Both the position numbers and the translations under genes were made by a program. A stretch of DNA of 64,000 nucleotides from Peribolospora baueri. Lineage: Eukaryota; Basidiomycota; Peribolosporomycetes; Peribolosporales; Peribolosporaceae. The stretch spans positions 248,001 through 312,000 of the forward strand of contig JAMDHS010000004.1 of NCBI GenBank assembly GCA_029717555.1. Reading direction: 5' to 3'. The notes beneath the pieces are model-generated. The model searched no databases. It was not told where the DNA came from and was given only the letters and a program-made list of their open reading frames with translations. Numbering within the stretch: position 1 is the first letter of the stretch; each line of letters begins with the position of its first letter. Shown here piece after piece: positions 1-11,230 of this stretch.

Positions 1-30
1 GGAAGGCTTCTCGATCTCGGCCGGCGCCAT
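1..30 (-). CDS. Start of a gene cut by the window edge
   Basis: On the minus strand an ATG at 30-28 opens a frame reading MAPAEIEKPS up to the edge. It is preceded by a long tract that is CT-rich on that strand (about 340 down to 40), the same arrangement seen upstream of confirmed starts in this window such as the KH-protein and MFS genes. Only ten residues are visible, so no family can be named. The call rests on position, the upstream tract and codon use; a chance ATG is possible. Confidence 0.4.
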   Translation of the reverse strand, partial: MAPAEIEKPS

Positions 31-1059
31 ATTTATCGAATTCCCGAAGTCCTCTTGAAGGGAGAAGAGAAGGGTGGGAGAGAGGAAAGGAAAGAAGGAG
101 GTCGGAGTGGCGAGAAAGGAACGAGGGAAGATCGAGAACGTCTCTCGTCTGTGTGCTTGGAAGGATGCGATCGAAGGGAAGAAGGTCGCTCGTGCGAGAG
201 GCGTGCGACGGAAGGAAGCCCCGGTCTTTCTTCCCAAAAAGAAGAAGATACAACAACTCTAACAAACGTCCTTCCGAGCGAACGAAAGAAGACGAAGGGG
301 AGAGGAGACAGTCGAAAAGGAGGATGTAGGATGTGTAGTGAAGGAAAGCGGACGGGAGGCGAGCGGGCGAGAAGAACGGAAAAAAAGGGCCACCTCGGGT
401 CCCGACGACACGCGATCGGAAGAAGGCGGGCCGGGAGGAAGGCAGACTCAGCCAAGCAGTGCAAGTCAGATTGCGCCGGGGATGAAAGCGAAGACCAGGT
501 TTCCGACGTCGACTCGGAACGGCCGCGAGCAGCTCGATATCGCTCGCGAGAGAGAATTAAGGCATCCCTTGGAGCGTGGGACGACAGGATCAGCAATCGC
601 GCCCTGCCATGGCCGTTAGCGCGGTCTGCCAAGTCTTCCGAGCTTCCGGCCTCGTCCACCAGCTTGCCTCACGACCCGTGCCCTCATCTCCATCTCCATT
701 CTGCAAAGTCAGCCGGCTGTCTTCGAGGGGACAAGGGTTTGGGGCGAGGCGGCATGGCCACAAAGGAAAATGTCATTCGTCGCTGCCATGCTACACGATG
801 CCCATCAACGAATTTGGGCTAGAACTACAACACATGTACGTAGACAGCCGCACGCGACCTCCTTCCCGTCTTCTTTTTCTCGCCACGGGAACGACGACCA
901 TCGCCCTCGGGACGGACACCGCCGGTACCATCGCCGCCAGGATGAGGAGGTAGCAGGGAGAAAGTAATACCCGGCTTAACGGGAGCGCCGAGTGTGCGCA
1001 CCGAAGGGCGCCCTTTTGCCGCCAAAGGCTACACTTATTCATACCCACATACGGCCCAG
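31..1059. other. Intergenic, CT-rich leader region
   Basis: Between the gene start at the left edge and the 3' end of DBP6. The first 340 bases are purine-rich on the plus strand (pyrimidine-rich on the minus strand), fitting a leader for the leftward gene. The overlapping open frames here, including one of 208 codons on the minus strand, are low-complexity Ser/Arg/Pro strings and look like by-products of base composition. No RNA gene seen. Confidence 0.5.
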
Positions 1060-4000
1060 TCATCCAAAATGCTGTGCCAGCTTGCTCAGTGCGGCCTGTC
1101 ACCCATTGGACACGACGTTAAGAGGGGTGCACGCAAACAATCAGTCCCCGCTACTACACTTTTTCCCGGACAAAACGACCCTGATGCGACGACGATGCGA
1201 TCTCACCTCGTATAGCGGCACTAGCTTTTCCATTTCTTTCTCCCTAGCCTTCTCCTTCTTCACCTTGTCCAGCCTTCCGCCTCGGCCGAGCATCTTCTTG
1301 AAGTATCGCGCCTGTCCACCCCGCAGAGCCGGAATAAGATGAGCGTCTCGAGTCTGAATGGCGGTCCATACTTGCCTCCCGCGCGGGCATCGTCGCCTGA
1401 CCATGGCCCGCCCCAGCGCGACTCACCTCATGCTCCTCCACCAAACTCCAAGCGTCACCTTCGCGTCCAGCTCTCGCCGTCCGTCCGACTCGATGGACAT
1501 ACTTCCTCATATCGAGCGGGACGTCGTAGTTGACGACGTGCGCCACGTGTGGCAGATCTATTCCGCGTGCTACGAGGTCTGAGCAGATAAGGCTGTGCGC
1601 AAGGAAAGGAGAAAAGGTCGCGTAAGGAAGAAGGCGGTAGATTATGAATTTGTTTAGGGCGGAAGAAGGCGGGTCGACGTACGTCTTATGAGTAGAAACG
1701 GAACACAGGAAAAGATCGACTCACACGTCCACCTCGCCCTCCTTGAACGCCTTCAACATCATCCTCCTCTCCGTGTTCGGCAAATCACTAGAATAAGCCT
1801 TGACGACCACCCGTCTCCTTCCTTCCACGTCGCCACTCCCGACACCGCTCTCTCGCAAGGACGACATCTCGTCTTCGAAGAACTCGACCAGCTTCACAAG
1901 CCGCTCGGTGCTCTCGACGCTCTTAGTGAAACAGAGGCAATTGCGGATCGCGGGGGCGTTGTGAAGAAGGTGGAGAAGCATCAAGGGTTTGGAGGCAGTG
2001 TCGGAGACGAGCATACGTTCCTGTGAAAGTGAAGCACGCGGTCCGGTCAGGTTGGTTAAAATCCGGTTTCATCCAGGCGGGAAAAACCATGGCGTCCTTC
2101 ATCTCCGAATAGATGGACTCGGCCTAGACAAGGGGAAGAACAATCGCAAAGACTCACTCGCAAACCACCCGGCAAAGTAAACTCCTCGTCCTCTCCGACA
2201 ATGCCCCACCTTCGCGTCCCATCTGACTTTGTCTCCTGGACGCTCACGTAAAGAGGCTCGTACAGGTCCATCGCCGCAATCTTGGCTGGATCACGAGTCA
2301 TCGTGGCGGAGAAGAGCAGTTTTTGGCACTTTTCGGATGGAGATATCAAGAAAAAGAAAGCGAGAAAAGAAGATGAGTGGACGTGAGGCGAGAACGTGGT
2401 CGTCGACCCAGGGAATGTCAGCGATCCCATGCGGACAGGCGAATTGGTCCTCACCGAAGGCAGCCTGGTCTCGTCAACATCAGTCGAAATACCTGGCCAC
2501 GCCGAGTCCACCCAAGCTGGGGCGACTGCGTCGCCAATGGCATCAGGTTGAGAAGAAGCATCAACTTTGGAAAAATCATCGGTAGTGGCCGAATCAGCCA
2601 TCCGCAGCGTCGATGCTCCGCTCGTCTCGACTTCCCCCCGGTGGCTCGACATGCTGGAAGTGATGGGGGTCGGCGTACGAACGTGTGGAGATTTGATGCT
2701 CGCTAGGACGTTGGTCAGCCAATCCTGGAAAGATTGGTTCATAAGACGGTCGGCCTCGTCGATGATCTATGCGTATTATAAGTCGCGAAGGAAAGGAGAG
2801 AATTAATGACATCCTCTGTCAATTAAAGCGCTTAGTGTTGAGCCAGAAGAGACTTAGTTGAAGTGAGAAAAAATGAAAGTAAAAAAGCGAGGCGACGCAC
2901 CAAGAAGCGCAGATGCTGAAGAGTAAAATTAGGAGTCGAAGTGAGATGATCCATGAGCCGGCCTGGCGTAGCGATGAGGATGTCCACCTTGCTGAGACCA
3001 CCATGGCATCGGGACTTGATGTCGCCCACGAGCTGGAGCTGCTCTTGTGGGAAGGAATGGTGGCCTGTGGCCACGCCGACCTGGTTGGAAAAAAGAAGAC
3101 GGAAACAGCAGTTTTGGTCAAGACAGCCAGACCGGCGTCCAACCTGCATTCCTCCTTTACCAAGGTAAGGCATGCACGCACCTTCAACCCTGTGCCGGCG
3201 CACATCAGCTCGAAAGTCTCCTTGACTTGCGTGACCAGGTCCCTGGTGGGGAGTATGACCAGCGCCCTAAGCCTAGTGACGACCCTGTTCAAAAGCGTCT
3301 CGATCACCGGAACAACATAGGCCAGCGTCTTTCCGCTACCCGTCGGAGCTGATACGCAGAGGTCTCGAGGGCGGTAGTGAGGAGAGTAGAGAAGGGAGGA
3401 GTACGGCTGGGAGAGCAGGAGGGGAATGACGGTCGTTTGCACTGAGGGGATAATGCATTCGGTCAGCGACAGGGAGTTGAAAGAGAACAGACAAATAAAA
3501 CAACTTAAAGTCCTACAAGACTTACCCGCGAAGAGGTCCTTTATGCCCATTTTCCTCAATCGTCTTCTGATACCGTGACTCAACTGCGTCATGTCCTGTC
3601 GCTCCAACCCCGCCTGATCGCCGTCCTCGCCTTCGTGACCGCCATCCTCTTCATCTTCCCCCGCATCTCCAGTATGCTTTCGGGGCGCTCCAATCGAACC
3701 TCGCAGAGCGGGGTCTACGACCATAGGCTTCGCCATCCCTTCAGGCATACCAAGGGATGCAAGCGCTTCGCGGGAAACACGCGCGGGACCTCTCGGCCGG
3801 GGAAAGGCGACCAAGCCCGGGTTGACCGGCTCGTCCTCATCTACTTCCCCACCGATAGCGGCTGAAGGAGCAACTTGCTCCTCTGCCGGTGACACCGGAT
3901 CTGGTGTGGCTGAGCGGGACGAGGAAGAGGAGTCGCTCGAGGAGATGTCGGAGGAGGAACCTGAGGAGGAACCGGAAGATACCGACAGCTTGCGCTTCTT

Positions 4001-4429
4001 TGTCCTTGAAGTGGATTTCTTATCCAGAAGAGAAGCTCCAGGACTGGCCGTATCTCCACCCAGCTTTTGAGCGAGGAGAGACTCAGCGCTCTCCGCCTTT
4101 CCCTTCGTTCCCTCTCCAGCGTCCCCATTACGCTCGGTAGCCTCCGCGTCGGCATGCCGAGAACCGGACTTTTTCTTCAGTTTTCGCTTCTCCTTCTTCC
4201 TGTTGAGGTATCTTTGCTTTGCCTTCGTCTTTTGCTTCGTCGTGCCAGGTGTCTGGGAGGCAGAGGAGCGGGACTTGGCTGCTGGAGTGGATTGAGTCTT
4301 CGGAGGGGCGCTGGGCGCTGGGCCGGAAGAGATATACGGTCGGGAAGGGTAGGCGGGCTCGTGAGGTGCCGGCATAGCATGCACGGCGCCGGACGACCTT
4401 TTCCTGTGCGCCTTCGAGAGAGGCGCCAT
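1060..4429 (-). CDS. DBP6: DEAD-box RNA helicase Dbp6 (DDX51 family)
   Basis: ATP-dependent RNA helicase of the Dbp6/DDX51 family, which acts in the nucleolus on early 60S pre-ribosomes. The long N-terminus is basic, then acidic and Ser-rich. The core follows: [10 protein letters not shown] (Q-motif region), APTGSGKT (motif I), PTRDL (Ia), ATPGR (Ib), DEAD (II), SAT (III), a helicase C domain with NCLCFTKS, and [10 protein letters not shown] (VI). I place nine exons: 4429-3526, 3441-3182, 3080-2901, 2766 to about 2447, about 2326-2158, 2020-1725, 1592-1427, 1311-1207 and 1095-1060. The last gives a tail [15 protein letters not shown], as expected for the family. The intron near 2327-2446 is the least certain. 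The start is the ATG at 4429; the frame continues upstream without another ATG. Confidence 0.88.
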
Positions 4430-5088
4430 TTTCGGTTCTTTGATGGTGAGCGGCTGAGCTGACAACCAAGGTCGCCTTGCCGAGCGAGCAAGCTGGAATT
4501 TAGACCGCCAGAAATGCTGCGGCGCCGCTCCTCCATGTGGAAGTTCTTCTCGATCGTATCACCATTTACTTCACCCTCACCAAAAGCTTGGAGCCATCTT
4601 TTCCCTGTCTATCTCTACTGACACTCGCCTGTGACACCCCCCAGGCCCTCTCTTCTCGCTCGTCGCAGGTCCGGCCCGGCGGCGACCCCTACGGCAAGCG
4701 CGACCGCGCGGGGCGTCCTCCAGCTGGTTGTACCTACGCTCTTGACATCGGACTGGATGGCGGAGGTACGATCCCGAGCGGCCGCCCCCTGCCCTATGCC
4801 CCCTTCGACGCCTCCCTCCGCCCCTCTGTTACGCCCCAGTCGTCCACTGCGTACCCTCTTCTGCCTCCCTCCTGGCGCCCGTCGTGACCCGTCTCGAACC
4901 GGCCTGCTAACCCCCACTCTCCCCGAGGTGCTCCCTGCACTGCCCCCTAGGCGCTCCCGCACAGTCGCTGTTAGTTCTTTTGGCCCCACCCCCTCCCCTC
5001 GTCGGGCACTCTACACCATCGCCGTCCATCCTCTCCGTTCTTCGCGTGCCCCCCCCCCCATGCCGTCGCCAACCCTTGGACCCTTGCC
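4430..5088. other. Intergenic C-rich stretch, no gene assigned
   Basis: Lies between the divergent DBP6 and JmjC starts. Roughly 4610-5060 is strongly C-rich on the plus strand and keeps long frames open on both strands (for example 4631-5245 plus, 4615-4989 minus), but the proteins are Pro/Ser/Arg/Ala strings with no motif I recognise. It includes a run of ten C at 5050-5059. It may be promoter and leader DNA or the remains of an element linked to the repeat cluster that follows. Confidence 0.4.
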
Positions 5089-5292
5089 GTTGTTGTTGCT
5101 GTTTATTCTGTTTAAAGTCCGTATATTAAAATACCGTAACACGTACTTTCCCACGATTGTTACCGCAGCACAGCCCCCTTTAGGCCACGTTAGTCCATAT
5201 ACGGACTTTAAACAGAATATGTTACCGCAGCACAGCCCCCTTTAGGCCACGTTAGTCCATATACGGACTTTAAACAGAATAAACAACAACAA
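5089..5292. repeat. Inverted repeat with internal 62-bp tandem duplication (foldback/MITE-like)
   Basis: A 26-nt arm at 5101-5126 is the exact reverse complement of 5259-5284, and the match continues imperfectly outward through a (TTG)n-like left flank and a (CAA)n-like right flank. Between the arms, a 61-nt unit beginning GTTACCGCAGCACAGCCCCC occurs twice, at 5159-5219 and 5221-5281, with period 62. Each unit carries a copy of the right arm. The cluster is clearly more AT-rich than its surroundings. Terminal inverted repeats, small size and lack of coding capacity suggest a non-autonomous DNA-transposon relic or foldback element. No clear target-site duplication was found. Confidence 0.6.
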
Positions 5293-5371
5293 AATCTCGA
5301 TCATATCGTGTTCACATTGGAAGTCCCAGCGTTGACTTGCTCAGCGGTCCCTTTGATTGGATTCCATCATC

Positions 5372-7495
5372 ATGACAGGAAAGGAAGCTGGCCATTATAC
5401 AGGTTTGTGGCTATCTCTGCAAATGCTTGTCTATGTGTTTACCTTGGGTTTATCTTTCGTTTCTCGCCAGGTTACTCTCCCTCTGCCGGAGAAGAGATTG
5501 CCCGCATCGCCCACATCTCTCCGGAAAAATTCTATGAAGATTTCGTCAGGTTGCGAAGGCCAGTCGTTCTAAAGGACTGCCTCAGCGATGACGAGAGGTG
5601 GAGGGGGTCCAAGTGGGTGCGTGATTGTCTGAGCCAAACGGAGCTCGCGAAGCGCCACCATGCTGCCAGCGACTCACGCCTTTCGCATTCGCAGTCAGAC
5701 TTGAGCTACCTCCGTCAAGTATGTCGTTCCTCGCGCATCAAAATCGAACCGGTGGACCCCAGTTCTGGCGCCTTTGGCTCCGGAGCGACTCGTAAAGAGG
5801 TCTCTTTTCCCGAGTTTCTCGACATTCTCGAGGACGAGAAGCAGCGCGGAAAATGGTACCTAACCACGCAGTACGAAGAGGGGGGCGATGTCCGTGGAGA
5901 GGATGAGGACGGAGAAGATGAGAGGAACGGCACTGCAGATACTCCGATGGTGTCGCAGATATGCCCGCCGCCGACAGATCAGCTGCTAGATGACTTTCCG
6001 CTCCACCCGAAGCTGACGGGCAACCTCGTTTTGCAACAGTGCAATCTATGGTAAGTATCGTGTCCACCGGCTTTGAATAGACGATATGTTCATAAGGCTC
6101 TTCTACTCCACGGCGACTTTGCCAGGATTGGTAATTCGAGCAAGGGCACGTCATCTGGCCTTCAGTGAGTCGTCCATCTTGTCGAGGCGAATCGGGCAGC
6201 GCTGATCCTCGCTCTTCCTCTTCGGTTCGACTTCACCCAACTCGACATTTAGCCACGATTTCCACGACAATCTCTACCTTCTCCTTCGAGGTCGCAAGAG
6301 ATTCGTCCTCTATCCTCCCTCCGCTCACCCTTATCTACACCTCCGTGGCCGTATCTCTCGCCTCCATCCCAACGGTCTGCTCTCCTACGACCTTCCATCT
6401 TCCTCATCGAACGGAGGCGTGACCGCTCCGTCGCTGATCTCTCCGGGTACGACAAGCACTTCTCGAGCCGACGGTTTGGATCCAGTCGATGCTGCGAAGT
6501 GGTGCGTTCGCCACTGGGAGAGGAGATTACGAGAGGCAGAAGGAGACGCCACCGCGGGTGATGCGACGACGCTCGAGATTGTGAAGGAGCGATACGAAGC
6601 CGCGATGGATGCTCTGTTAGAAGCCAAGCTAAGTAAGGAGGACGGGGAGGAGGAAGAGCAGGGGTGGCAGTTTTTTGATCAGGTGGAAGGCGGTGAAGCG
6701 GTAGGAGATGAAGATGAGGAAGACGACGAAGACGAGGACGGTGATGTTTTTGCAGGAGGTGGCGACGACGACTCAGAAGGACAGGCAGAGGATGGGGAAG
6801 CGCTTCTTGCAAGACTCGGCCCCATCGCAACGGATGTCGACGACGACGCCGACGGCGATCCGCCATCGTTCTCACGGATTCCACCTGTGGCTCTTCACAA
6901 GCACCTTTCCCTCCTACCATGGAGCGGCACCAGCTCCGAATCAGCTGACGGCCCCTCGAGCCTCTCAAGACAAACTCCGACGCCTTCGGAAGACGACGTC
7001 CTGCTCCCTCTCCCAGGCTGTCCACCACCCCTGATCGTGCACCTCGAAGCTGGCGAGATCCTCTACCTCCCCGCGTCTTGGTTCCACGAGGTGACTTCCT
7101 CCACGTCGCCCGCGACGACCGGCGGCGTACACGCAGCTTTCAATTACTGGTTCCATCCTCCCGATGGGCATTGCGTTTCTACGGCAGGAGGTGAAACAGG
7201 GGCGGTCACCACCACTCCACCCGGATCACCGCGCAGCTCCGATGCCGCTCGTTTGCCTGGAACGAGCGCATCGAAAGAGGAGACGGGCACTTTTGAACGG
7301 CCATACAAGGACATGGACATCTGGGAGGAGATGAGGAGAGCGGTGCAAAGTGAAGTCGCGGAGATGCGAAGAAGGCACAGAGGGGAGCGAGGACAAGTGG
7401 AGGATGAGGGTGAGGGGAAGGGGAAGGGGAAGCGTAAGGCGGAAGGGACGGCATTGTCGGTGGACGAAGTGAAGAAGGGTAAGACGGCTGTTTGA
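5372..7495 (+). CDS. JmjC/cupin_8-type Fe(II) 2-oxoglutarate oxygenase-like protein
   Basis: Predicted 630 residues in four exons: 5372-5402, 5471-6050, 6126-6164 and 6253-7495. After a short N-terminus comes the family-typical segment around ISPEKFYEDFVRLRRPVVLK. The metal site follows: HHDFHDN (about residues 217-223, HxD ligands His217 and Asp219), then GRKRFVLYPP. The distal ligand is likely His510 in GGVHAAFNYWF, preceded by LEAGEILYLPASWFHEV. Between the ligands lies a long insertion with an almost pure Asp/Glu stretch (nt about 6631-6830). The C-terminus is charged, with a GKGKGKRK motif. The family includes protein hydroxylases and demethylases; the substrate here cannot be told. The repeat cluster ends 80 nt before the ATG. 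Confidence 0.78.
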
Positions 7496-7682
7496 TGGAG
7501 TGCTAGGTCTACTATTACTTGATGCGTTGATTGGAATGCAGACGGACAGACAGACAGACGCTGCATGGGATGCGGTATCGTTCGTGGGAGGCGAGAGTTT
7601 ACACGAAATATTACAACGAAGTACAGGAAAAATCCAGCAACGGCGACAGCGAGACCGTCGCCTCATCTGGTCTTGAGAGTCT

Positions 7683-9214
7683 TCACTCTTGCAACTGACT
7701 CCCAGCAGCCCTCTGCAAGTCCTTCACCAATCTTGCCACGGCTTTCTCCCTGACTGCCGCGGCGTTCCTACCGACCGCGCCTTGTGAAGATTGCCCCGCC
7801 GCCCGCCGAGTAACCCTCGCCGTCCCCCTTCTACTAAGCACAGGCCCCTCTTCCTCTTCCTCCTGCTCCTCTTGCTCACTGTCATGCCCCGGGAAGAACA
7901 CTTCACTGATGAACTCTGCCACGGCGACCTCCCCAATCTCGATATCTGCCCTCGCTCCCCACCTCCACTCCCACCCGAAATCGCCCTCCTCTCCCCCTCC
8001 GCCACGACCGGCCTGAGACCTTCCCCCGCGGCTCGCGGCAGAAGCAGCCTGCGTCTGAGTCTGAGTCTGGGTGGCACCAGCCTGAGCAACGGATGATTTG
8101 GACTTTTCGAGGTATGCTTGCCGCTGGAGAAGGGAAAGGTAGCCGTCGAGTGTCGATGCGTGCGCAATTGTGGCAGCTGTGCTGGATGGGTCACGCTGGG
8201 AAGAAATGGTGGAGGCGAGGGGCTCGGAGGAGTGTAGATTGAGACGGCGAAGATAAGCGTGGAGTTGGTCTGATGTGACGATACCATCGTGCCAATCAGT
8301 CAGTCAGCGAAGACAAAGCTAACATGCTGCGATAGAACCGGTAAGAATGCCAGCGTGAGCTCACCATCGGCCAGCACCCTGCCGTTGACCATGATCAAGC
8401 TGAGTATGACAAACAGCAGTCCCACAAGAGGTCTCTGCTCATCCGCTCCCATCCAATCCAGCATGATACCCTCGCCCCTGCCGCCACCACTGCCGTCTTG
8501 GTCATCGTCATCGACGTCCTCGCGCTCGAGGAGAGCGAGGTCCCCATCGGACGTCTCGGCCGCTTCAATTAAAGTCTTAGGAAGTGTTGAGCGGAGGATG
8601 TAGGATTTGGGTGGAGCTGAAGGTCCGAAAGATTATAGGTCGGTAAGAATGAAGGCCGGTTCATAATTGATCCAAGTCCTGGAGTCAGACGCTTCAAGCG
8701 AAGTAGACTGGATGGAGGCAATGTGCCAGCTTCACCTTTTTTCCTGACCGCACCCTCGTCTTCTTCGCCAGTAGCCGCGCTGATGCCTTCGCCTTTCGCG
8801 CGCATTTGTACGAGCTCATAGCCGAATGTACTCCTGAGAATTTTTTGTGCTTTTTCGAGGACGTCCGGGAAGGCCCGGGAGGACGTGGTCCCGAGGACTG
8901 GCAATTGGGAAGGAATAAATAGGACACCGCGGAAAGTTTGCAAGCATGAGTAAAATAAGATGGAGCCATGGACGACATAAGAGCTTAAACGCACTCTTCT
9001 TCGCAGCGTCATCTCGACGCAGTGGTTGCCTCCTGTACTCTGTGAATAACGCCAGCCGGACGAGGTCATGAACTTTTCGCTGTATGTCCTGTTCAGGCTC
9101 ATCCACGTCCTCCTCCCTCTCCTCCTCCTCCCGCTCTTCCGCTCGCCTGCCTTGGCGCGCTGGCAACGACCCAGAGGCAGAGACGGCGGATCTGGAGGAG
9201 CTTGGTCGTGGCAT
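7683..9214 (-). CDS. NSE3: Smc5/6 complex subunit Nse3 (MAGE domain)
   Basis: MAGE-family protein, in fungi the Nse3 subunit of the Smc5/6 genome-stability complex, where it supports the Nse1 ubiquitin ligase and binds DNA and kleisin Nse4. The frame starts at the ATG at 9214. After an acidic Glu/Arg-rich N-terminus, the MAGE winged-helix segment reads VHDLVRLALFTEYRRQPLRR and, across an intron, DVLEKAQKILRSTFGYELVQM. Exon 1 is 9214-8995 and exon 2 is 8897-8736; at least two more follow. The second half includes GLLFVILSLIMVNGRVL, typical of the domain's second lobe, and a long tail rich in Gly, Arg, Gln/Thr and Glu. The stop is at 7685-7683. Confidence 0.82.
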
Positions 9215-9649
9215 TTGGGCCTGCGCTCGAGCGACTGAGCGTTCGTTACGACTCAGAACGACATTCGGCGTGCCGTCGTCGTTGATCGCGTCGCGTTAAT
9301 GACACCACGTGGCCATGCTGCGGCGCCTTTATTAACCCTATATTACGCCATCGCTTCTGTACAGCTCCTGTTTGGACGATAATGTAGGGTTATTGAGCGC
9401 GCCGCCCGGTCGACGAGCCGCAGCCTCGAGAAGGGTGGTGCGAAGGTGACCGCAAGCAGACTGCTGCCTTCCTCCTCTGTACCCTGTTGCCCGGCCTCAA
9501 GATCCAGTAAGGTGTGTGTCTCAAGCGTTCTCGCCATCATCCTCGTCCTTGTCATCGTCGTGGTGTACGGTGCTATTTGCTGTGGCTGCAATCGTGTGCT
9601 TCGTTCGCTCACCGTTCGTAACACGCCCCTACCTGTCCCACCAGCCAAA
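9215..9649. promoter_or_regulatory. Divergent NSE3/RPL13 promoter with paired telobox-like motifs
   Basis: Spacer between the divergent starts of NSE3 and eL13. It holds an inverted pair, TAACCCTATATTA at 9333-9345 and TAATGTAGGGTTA at 9380-9392, differing at one position, so that each arm carries an AACCCTA box. AACCCTA-type (telobox, Tbf1-like) sites are known in ribosomal-protein promoters of many fungi. The pair lies 260-320 nt before the eL13 ATG. The 5' leader is CT-rich and may hold an intron in its untranslated part. Confidence 0.55.
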
Positions 9650-10587
9650 ATGGGCTTCCGTCACAACAACGTTCTTCACAAGAACCACTTCCGCAAGGAC
9701 TGGCAGCGCCGGGTGAAGACCTGGTTCGACCAGGCGGGCGCCAAGAAGCGCCGGCGCGTTGCTCGCCAGCAGAAGGCCGCCGCGCTCGGCCTTAAGCCCG
9801 TCCAGGCCCTCCGCCCCGCCGTTCGCGCGCCCACGGTCAAGTACAACCGCAAGCTCCGCGCTGGCCGTGGCTTCACTCTCGAGGAGATCAAGGCCGCCGG
9901 CATTCGCAAGAAGGAGGCTAGGAGCATTGGCATCTCCGTCGACCACAGGAGGAGGAACAACAGCGAGGAGAGCCTCAAGTTGAATGTGGAGAGGCTGACT
10001 GCGTACAAGGAGAGGATCGTCGTCCTCCCCAAAAAGGGCTCCAAGGCCAAGAAGGTGAGCTCGTGTGTGCGTATTGTCAAATTACTGACTTTAAGCTGAC
10101 CTCGCTTTTATTTCGGTGCGCTCGGCATCTCCCCCTCATATCTCATCTCACCTAGGTCGACCTCTCTGGCATCCAGGCCGCCCGCCTCCCCGAGGCTGTC
10201 TTCCCCATCCCCGCGGGCACCTCCAAGGAGGCTCCCCGCGCCATCACTGCCGAGGAGCGCGAGCTCAACGCTTACGAGACGCTTCGGAAGGCCAGGTCCG
10301 ATGCGAGGTACGCTGGCGCTCGTAAAGTCAGGGCTCAGAAGGTGAGTGAGAGTGAACAGAGTAGGATTGAGTGGGTTGCATGCGGGCGGTGCCAACGAGA
10401 GGATGGATCCTCGTCGGATGGGACGGGAATGAGGGGTCAAGCGGCTTTGTGGCTTTCGGCGCCTAGATCAGAGAGTGATGGACCAATAATATGAAGCCTT
10501 GAACGATGCGCTCACCCTTTGTTTCCTTCCGTCCTCTATCTCGTGTCCGCACAGGCTGCCGAGGAGGAGGCCAACAAGAAGAAGTAA
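9650..10587 (+). CDS. RPL13: 60S ribosomal protein eL13
   Basis: Large-subunit ribosomal protein, 207 residues in three exons: 9650-10054, 10156-10341 and 10555-10587. The N-terminus MGFRHNNVLHKNHFRKDWQ, the core RAPTVKYNRKLRAGRGFTLEE and the block SIGISVDHRRRN match the eL13 family, and the length is the usual one. Donors are GTGAGC and GTGAGT. The third exon encodes only AAEEEANKKK, the lysine-rich tail. An untranslated leader rich in pyrimidines precedes the ATG. The telobox pair upstream fits co-regulation with other ribosomal-protein genes. Confidence 0.96.
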
Positions 10588-11230
10588 ATGGCGTGGCTCG
10601 GCTCCGTTATTGTTCACTTCTATCGGTCTCTCTCTCTACCTCTGTACACTTTTGGCATCTCGCCTCACCCTCCATCCCTCATGCCCCATGTCCATGCTCG
10701 CTCATCTCCTCGCGAGCAGCAATCGTATGCGACTCTACATTTCTCTGGCAGGGAGCATCGAGCAGTATTGGCATAGTTGGCATAAAAAAACAACGCTATT
10801 CCATCCTGCTGATTCCGGTCGTGGACATCAAACAGTAGTGATCGACGCGAGCCTGTCTTAAGGCTGCTTGACAACCATGAGCGAACTGCAAATCGACTGC
10901 ACACTGATGGTGGCGCATGCACCGATGTCACGCGCTCTTCGAGGTGGCTGTGGGACGGATGATACAAAATGAACATGCTATGAGCACCTCACTATACAAG
11001 GTTGTAGGGTTCAGTTGGCCATTATTGGCTTGCCCGCTTGCCCATCCGACCTGGCCCAACAGGAGTCTTCTTTAAATCACTGCGTGTTTTGCTTCCCAAT
11101 GATTTTGTTTTCTTTTCAATGGTCCGAGCACTGTTCGGGGCGGTAGGACACGGCGGCGCCCCATTTCGTCTGCGACGTGTGAGTCGCCCATGCCGTAAGC
11201 AGTGGGGCCTCTTTCATCACCGCCGGGGAC
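10588..11230. other. Intergenic, no gene seen
   Basis: Downstream of eL13. The sequence is mixed in composition with no extended conserved frame. The open frames overlapping it are in the 3' untranslated region of eL13 and carry no motif. The region leads into the tandem repeat at 11231. Confidence 0.45.

Noticed and set aside
33-659. 208-codon frame on the minus strand
   Set aside because: Its translation is Ser/Arg/Pro low complexity caused by CT-rich leader DNA; it overlaps several other frames of equal length and has no motif.
5089-5292. Long terminal repeat or retroelement remnant
   Set aside because: The repeats are inverted and short, with no direct terminal copies, primer-binding site or polymerase-like frame nearby, so a small DNA-transposon or foldback origin fits better.
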